Below, one piece after another: positions 5,534-8,035 of a stretch of DNA of 8,035 nucleotides. The stretch lies in assembly GCA_947379865.1 (NCBI GenBank), contig CANCOY010000142.1:1-8035 (forward strand), read 5' to 3'. Below the pieces are notes generated by a model. It was given only the letters and a program-made list of their open reading frames with translations. It was not told the origin of the DNA and did not search any database. Each line of letters begins with the position of its first letter. Position 1 is the first letter of the stretch. Position numbers and translations under genes: made by a program. The stretch comes from Acetobacteraceae bacterium (GTDB lineage: Bacteria > Pseudomonadota > Alphaproteobacteria > Zavarziniales > Zavarziniaceae).

Positions 5534-5566
5534 GACCATGTTTTATATATATGGTCAATAGACCAT
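5534..5566. promoter_or_regulatory. Operator cluster of three GACCAT half-sites upstream of xis-int
   Basis: GACCAT lies at 5534-5539, its complement ATGGTC at 5551-5556 and GACCAT again at 5561-5566. The last two form a perfect inverted repeat with a four-base spacer (AATA); the first two form one with 11 bases between. They surround TTTTATATATAT in a very AT-rich 60 bases that sits directly before the excisionase-like gene. This looks like a promoter with overlapping binding sites for a repressor or the excisionase itself. I could not fix the -35 and -10 boxes; TTGGAT (minus, 5576-5571) with TATATA is one option but its 19-base spacing is poor. Confidence 0.55.
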
Positions 5567-5578
5567 GTTTATCCAATG

Positions 5579-5779
5579 TCATGGGGCCTTGAGGCACGCC
5601 TCGGCCGCCTCGACGATCTCGCCCAGGGCGTCGGCGAGAACCGCAAGGCCAAGATGCGGGATCGGCGCGGGGGCACTGGCAAGGGTAGCCAGCACTTCCG
5701 CCAAGCCGTTTATGACCGCGAGCCATTCGGCAACGTCGGTGGCTGCCACGGATGCCTGACGGTCATCAGGGGCGATCAT
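5579..5779 (-). CDS. Small hypothetical protein of the element
   Basis: A 66-residue protein that I do not recognise, Ala- and Leu-rich and mildly acidic, probably mostly helical (AEWLAVINGLAEVLATLAS and LAVLADALGEIVEAAEACL). A proline-containing break (APAPIPHLG) separates two helices, which suggests a helical hairpin. The frame extends further upstream, but the ATG at 5779 is preferred: it overlaps the stop of the preceding gene in an ATGA junction and has GGAGGG seven bases before it. Translation is thus coupled to the 77-residue gene. No signal peptide or membrane segment is evident. Confidence 0.6.
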   Translation of the reverse strand: MIAPDDRQASVAATDVAEWLAVINGLAEVLATLASAPAPIPHLGLAVLADALGEIVEAAEACLKAP

Positions 5780-6009
5780 GGCGCGACCCTCCGCATGTCG
5801 GCAGGCACATAGACCTCGACGCGCCGGGGCGTTCCCGTGTCGTCGCGGGCCTCGCAGCAATCGCTGGTGTCATCCTCAAGGTCGGCGTCGGTTTCGAGGT
5901 CGGGGTCGCCGTCCAGCTGGTCGAGGATCTCGATCAGAGCTTCGATAGCCTGCTCGACCTGGGCGCGGTCAATCTGGCGGTGGCGGGGGCGGAAGGGTGG
6001 CAGCCGCAT
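5776..6009 (-). CDS. Small acidic hypothetical protein of the element
   Basis: A 77-residue protein with a sharply split charge. The start is basic (MRLPPFRPRHRQIDR), then a helix (VEQAIEALIEILDQLDGD) runs into a very acidic stretch with D or E at most positions between residues 33 and 57, containing a Cys pair at 51-52, and ends in a short PRRVEVYVPADMRRVAP tail. The IEALIEILDQLDGDPDLE motif recalls short uncharacterised proteins common in alphaproteobacterial genomes and prophages; no function is known to me. The ATG at 6009 has AGGA upstream; a TTG at 6036 is less likely. It is the first leftward gene from the divergent regulatory region and is followed by the 66-residue gene through an ATGA overlap. 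Confidence 0.65.
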   Translation of the reverse strand: MRLPPFRPRHRQIDRAQVEQAIEALIEILDQLDGDPDLETDADLEDDTSDCCEARDDTGTPRRVEVYVPADMRRVAP

Positions 6010-6043
6010 AATGGTTCCTGTTGTTTGGGTAGGCAAAAACGCA

Positions 6044-6088
6044 TACCCTGTAATCAGAAAAACCCAACATGATTACCCTGTCAACAGG
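6044..6088. promoter_or_regulatory. Repeated operator in the divergent control region
   Basis: TACCCTGT is repeated in the same orientation at 6044-6051 and 6074-6081, exactly 30 bases or about three helical turns apart. Each opens an imperfect palindrome: CCTGT-AAT-CAG (6047-6057) and CCTGT-CA-ACAGG (6077-6088). The 59-base space between the divergent leftward genes and the XRE gene holds this pattern, so autoregulation by the XRE protein is the simplest reading. The second copy overlaps the first codons if translation starts at 6069. Confidence 0.5.
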
Positions 6089-6329
6089 AATGAATACCTT
6101 GATAACACCTCTTCAGTGCCGGATGGCTCGCGCCGCCCTCAAAATTGGTGTTCGGGAGCTTGCCCAACTGGCGGGGATTTCCGTGATGACGGTGACGCGG
6201 TTCGAGAACGAACAGTCAGGTGGACACGCGTCCACAGTCGCCGCGCTTCAGGCAGCCCTTGAGACCGCAGGGGTAGTATTCGTGCCGGAAAATGGTGGTG
6301 GCGCCGGAGTGCGGATGCGTAAAGGCTGA
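6069..6329 (+). CDS. XRE-family transcriptional regulator
   Basis: A short Cro/C1-type repressor, 86 residues if started at the ATG at 6069. The helix-turn-helix is at about residues 27-48 (IGVRELAQLAGISVMTVTRFEN), followed by a helix (STVAALQAALETAGVVF) and the family ending VPENGGGAGVRMRKG, a form frequent in alphaproteobacteria. The start is open to question. The ATG at 6069 has no clear ribosome site, while a TTG at 6099 has AGGAA (6086-6090) eight bases before it and would give ITPLQCRMARAAL, the usual beginning of this family, in 76 residues. It is the only rightward gene in the element part seen here and faces the small leftward genes, as a lysogeny-type regulator would. It ends 7 bases from the stop of the convergent 6337-6681 gene. 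Confidence 0.8.
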   Translation: MITLSTGMNTLITPLQCRMARAALKIGVRELAQLAGISVMTVTRFENEQSGGHASTVAALQAALETAGVVFVPENGGGAGVRMRKG

Positions 6330-6336
6330 CGCCGGA

Positions 6337-6681
6337 TTACAGATCCCCATCAGCCGCCCGGAACACCCTATCTGCCTTCCGCTGATAGTCCTCCGGTGGG
6401 TCGCCAAGGGTCGCCTGCCGGGTGATCCCATCGAGCCTGTAAGCAATATTTCTTAACACTTGTCGCTCCGATGCGGACAACCGCACGTCTTCTGGATCAA
6501 TGGGCGATAGGCGCACGACGTTGCCTCCTGAAGGGGCGGCGGCGGCCGTTGGGGTGTCGGCCGCCGCCTTGGGTTGAGCCGCACGGGGATGGAGCTCCCG
6601 CCGGGCATCTGCCGGTGTTCTGACGCGCACCGCCGGCTGGCTCGGTGAAGAGGGTCCGCCAACTGCAGACCCTCCGCACAT
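6337..6681 (-). CDS. Hypothetical protein downstream of the capsid gene
   Basis: A 114-residue protein of unknown function if the ATG at 6681 is used. Residues 10-55 are a Pro/Ala-rich, probably disordered segment; the rest is a compact charged helical part (SASERQVLRNIAYRLDGITR and DYQRKADRVFRAADGDL). The ATG lacks a ribosome site and lies 20 bases after the capsid stop. A GTG at 6516 has GGAGG at 6524-6528 with seven bases between and would give a 59-residue protein that begins RLSPIDPEDVRL and contains all of the structured part. Both starts remain possible. Placed directly after the capsid gene, it could be a small virion or assembly protein, but nothing in the sequence proves that. Confidence 0.5.
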   Translation of the reverse strand: MCGGSAVGGPSSPSQPAVRVRTPADARRELHPRAAQPKAAADTPTAAAAPSGGNVVRLSPIDPEDVRLSASERQVLRNIAYRLDGITRQATLGDPPEDYQRKADRVFRAADGDL

Positions 6682-6682
6682 G

Positions 6683-6703
6683 AAGCGGTGTCTGAAGCCG
6701 CTT
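6683..6703 (-). other. Hairpin at the capsid stop codon
   Basis: AAGCGG (6683-6688) and CCGCTT (6698-6703) are perfect arms with a nine-base loop, overlapping the capsid stop and ending just before the ATG of the next gene. With no U-tract it is more likely an RNA-processing or attenuation hairpin than a full terminator. Confidence 0.35.
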
Positions 6704-8035
6704 ACGCCTTGATGCCCTGGAGAACGGCAAAGTGCCGCCCCTGGGCCACATGGAAATCGCAACGCAGGTAGGCGCGGATGATCACGCCAAGCTGCTTGAA
6801 TGCGTTGTAGCCGCTCGATGCCCCGTCACGGGTTACCTCGACAGTAAGCTGGGTGTTCACGCCCCAGATAAGCTGTCGGAAATCGCCGATGAAAGCGTCC
6901 GAACAATCGGTGCCGCTGCCGACGGTGTTCGCGTCGGAGATCTGGTTTGTGGTCAAGGACCGGCCGCCATCAATGACGCGCTGCACCGAGGGCGCCGGGC
7001 GCATGGGCTGCCCCAGGCTGTCTACCAGACGATCCAGCGTCCCGGCCGTCCGGGGGGACAGGATCATTGCCGCACTGGACACGTCGGCATTGTAACCGGC
7101 AATAACGCTCAGAGCCTGGCTGAACTGGCTGTAGCTGGTGGGCACGTTGCCATTGGTGCCCATCAGGATGCTGTTCACGGGGTCCGTGGCATCGTCGATC
7201 CGGTTCTTCAGGCCACGGGGCGCCGCCTGGGTGCCGTCACCGTAAAGGGCCGCCTTGTCCACCTGGAGGGCCATGCGCTGCACCAGGGCATTCTGGATCA
7301 CGGACGCGGCATTCGGCGCATCCTCGAGAAGCTCGATGCTGATCGGGATCGTCGCCGCCAGGGTGCGCGCTACCATCTCGATCCGGCCAATGGTCCCGGC
7401 AGTGTCGGCAATGTCGGCATTTTCAGCCTTCCACCCGGCCACAGGGTCGCCAAGCAGCTTGGCCACACTCAGGTTGCCATTGTAGATCGGCAGGGTCATG
7501 GCGCCCGCCTCGAGGACGCGCGCCTGGGCGCGGGCCAGGTCGATGAACATGCCGCTCAGGTTGTTCGGCACCAGAAAGCCACCGGCAGAACCGGTGCCCT
7601 CAGACATGGCCTTGGTCTCGGCGCCATTGCGCGGGCCGACAGCCAGAGCGCGAACAAGGCCGCCAAGGCCAAGCTCAGAGCCCAGGTGCTCGAGGTCGGT
7701 TGATGCTGCGGGCATCGCGGCCGCCAGGTGCTCGCCGGTCCGCAAGGCGCGGGTGACGACGCCGTCGCCGAAATCGAAAGACGGGCCGGTGCCCATGGAC
7801 ATGGACCGGTGGAAGCCGTCGCCCTCGACGGGGCGCGCATGACGGGCACTGTTCATCGATTTTTCCTTTCGCGCGATCTCGGCATTAAGCCGCTCGATCT
7901 CAGCCGTTGCGTCGTCAAAGTGCTTGGCCGCCTTTGGGGGCAGGCGATCCAGGCGGGACCAGTTGGCTTCATCGTCGCGGTTGGGATCGACGCCGTGGGC
8001 CTTCAGCACAGCGCGTGCTGTTTTCGCCAGCTCAT
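6702..8035 (-). CDS. HK97-fold phage major capsid protein, 5' end outside the window
   Basis: The shell-forming capsid protein of HK97 type. Counting from a GTG at 8009, residues 1-55 are a charged helical segment (DDATAEIERLNAEIARKEKSM) like the scaffold-acting delta domain that is removed at maturation; residues 136-435 are the mature fold. Family marks: SEGTGSAGGFLVPNN (136-150), the AGWKAENADIADT strand (191-203), DKAALYGDGTQAAPRGLKN (251-269) and the C-terminal region RDGASSGYNAFKQLGVIIRAYLRCDFHVAQ. The frame stays open beyond the GTG to the window edge (ELAKTARAV before it), so the real start is probably upstream and the gene is listed as partial. Portal, protease and terminase genes would be expected further right on the same strand; none is in view. 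Confidence 0.9.
   Translation of the reverse strand, partial: ELAKTARAVLKAHGVDPNRDDEANWSRLDRLPPKAAKHFDDATAEIERLNAEIARKEKSMNSARHARPVEGDGFHRSMSMGTGPSFDFGDGVVTRALRTGEHLAAAMPAASTDLEHLGSELGLGGLVRALAVGPRNGAETKAMSEGTGSAGGFLVPNNLSGMFIDLARAQARVLEAGAMTLPIYNGNLSVAKLLGDPVAGWKAENADIADTAGTIGRIEMVARTLAATIPISIELLEDAPNAASVIQNALVQRMALQVDKAALYGDGTQAAPRGLKNRIDDATDPVNSILMGTNGNVPTSYSQFSQALSVIAGYNADVSSAAMILSPRTAGTLDRLVDSLGQPMRPAPSVQRVIDGGRSLTTNQISDANTVGSGTDCSDAFIGDFRQLIWGVNTQLTVEVTRDGASSGYNAFKQLGVIIRAYLRCDFHVAQGRHFAVLQGIKA

Larger units (their letters stand above)
4151..8035. mobile_element. Integrated phage-like element, left end (continues past window)
   Basis: The region starts at the tRNA-Thr fragment and holds an integrase, an excisionase-like protein, two operator regions, an XRE regulator, small unknown genes and an HK97-type capsid gene that runs off the window. 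Intergenic parts (4201-4260 and 5521-5580) are clearly more AT-rich than the flanking chromosome. The order int, xis, regulator, capsid without tail genes suggests a capsid-encoding satellite or a reduced prophage. Confidence 0.8.

Noticed and set aside
6732..7703. Long rightward open frame of 323 codons opposite the capsid gene
   Set aside because: It lies entirely within the capsid gene on the other strand, its translation is low-complexity (Gly, His, Arg, Ala rich) with no family features, and such frames are common in GC-rich antisense DNA.
1..8035. CRISPR array or insertion sequence
   Set aside because: I saw no set of evenly spaced repeats, no transposase frame and no terminal inverted repeats with target duplication.

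Overview
The window is GC-rich bacterial DNA with dense genes and strong GGAGG-type ribosome binding sites. Protein families (a CstA/YbdD pair, a HigA-like antitoxin, an alphaproteobacterial-style XRE regulator) suggest an alphaproteobacterium, plausibly a Rhodospirillales/Azospirillum relative; the genus is inference. It has two halves, joined inside a broken tRNA gene.

Left half (1-4150), ordinary chromosome. On the + strand come the last 137 codons of a CstA-family carbon-starvation transporter and its overlapping partner ybdD/yjiX, ended by a GC-rich hairpin. Convergent to these is a minus-strand two-gene unit: a MaoC/HTD2-type hydratase like mesaconyl-C4-CoA (3-methylfumaryl-CoA) hydratase, then a family III (CaiB/BaiF) CoA-transferase. 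Further right on the minus strand are a small secreted protein of unknown function, an orphan HigA-family antitoxin-like regulator, and a CsbD-type stress protein.

Right half (4151-8035), the end of an integrated mobile element that runs off the window. Positions 4151-4196 are, on the minus strand, only the 3' part of a tRNA-Thr(GGT) gene, from anticodon loop to CCA, with no D arm or 5' acceptor strand. This is the expected scar of an integrase using the tRNA 3' end as attB. Inward lie a tyrosine integrase, an overlapping excisionase-like HTH protein, an AT-rich region with three GACCAT operator half-sites, two tiny translationally coupled genes of unknown function, a divergent XRE regulator with its own repeated operator, a small hypothetical gene, and an HK97-fold major capsid protein whose 5' end is outside the window.

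The main point of interest is the layout. The capsid gene is transcribed towards the integration module, and only one small gene lies between it and the regulator. No head-tail, tail, lysis or host-recognition genes sit where a tailed phage would normally have them. This fits a capsid-encoding phage satellite (cf-PICI-like element) or a shortened prophage; the missing right part is needed to decide. The intact tRNA-Thr gene should lie at the far end of the element.
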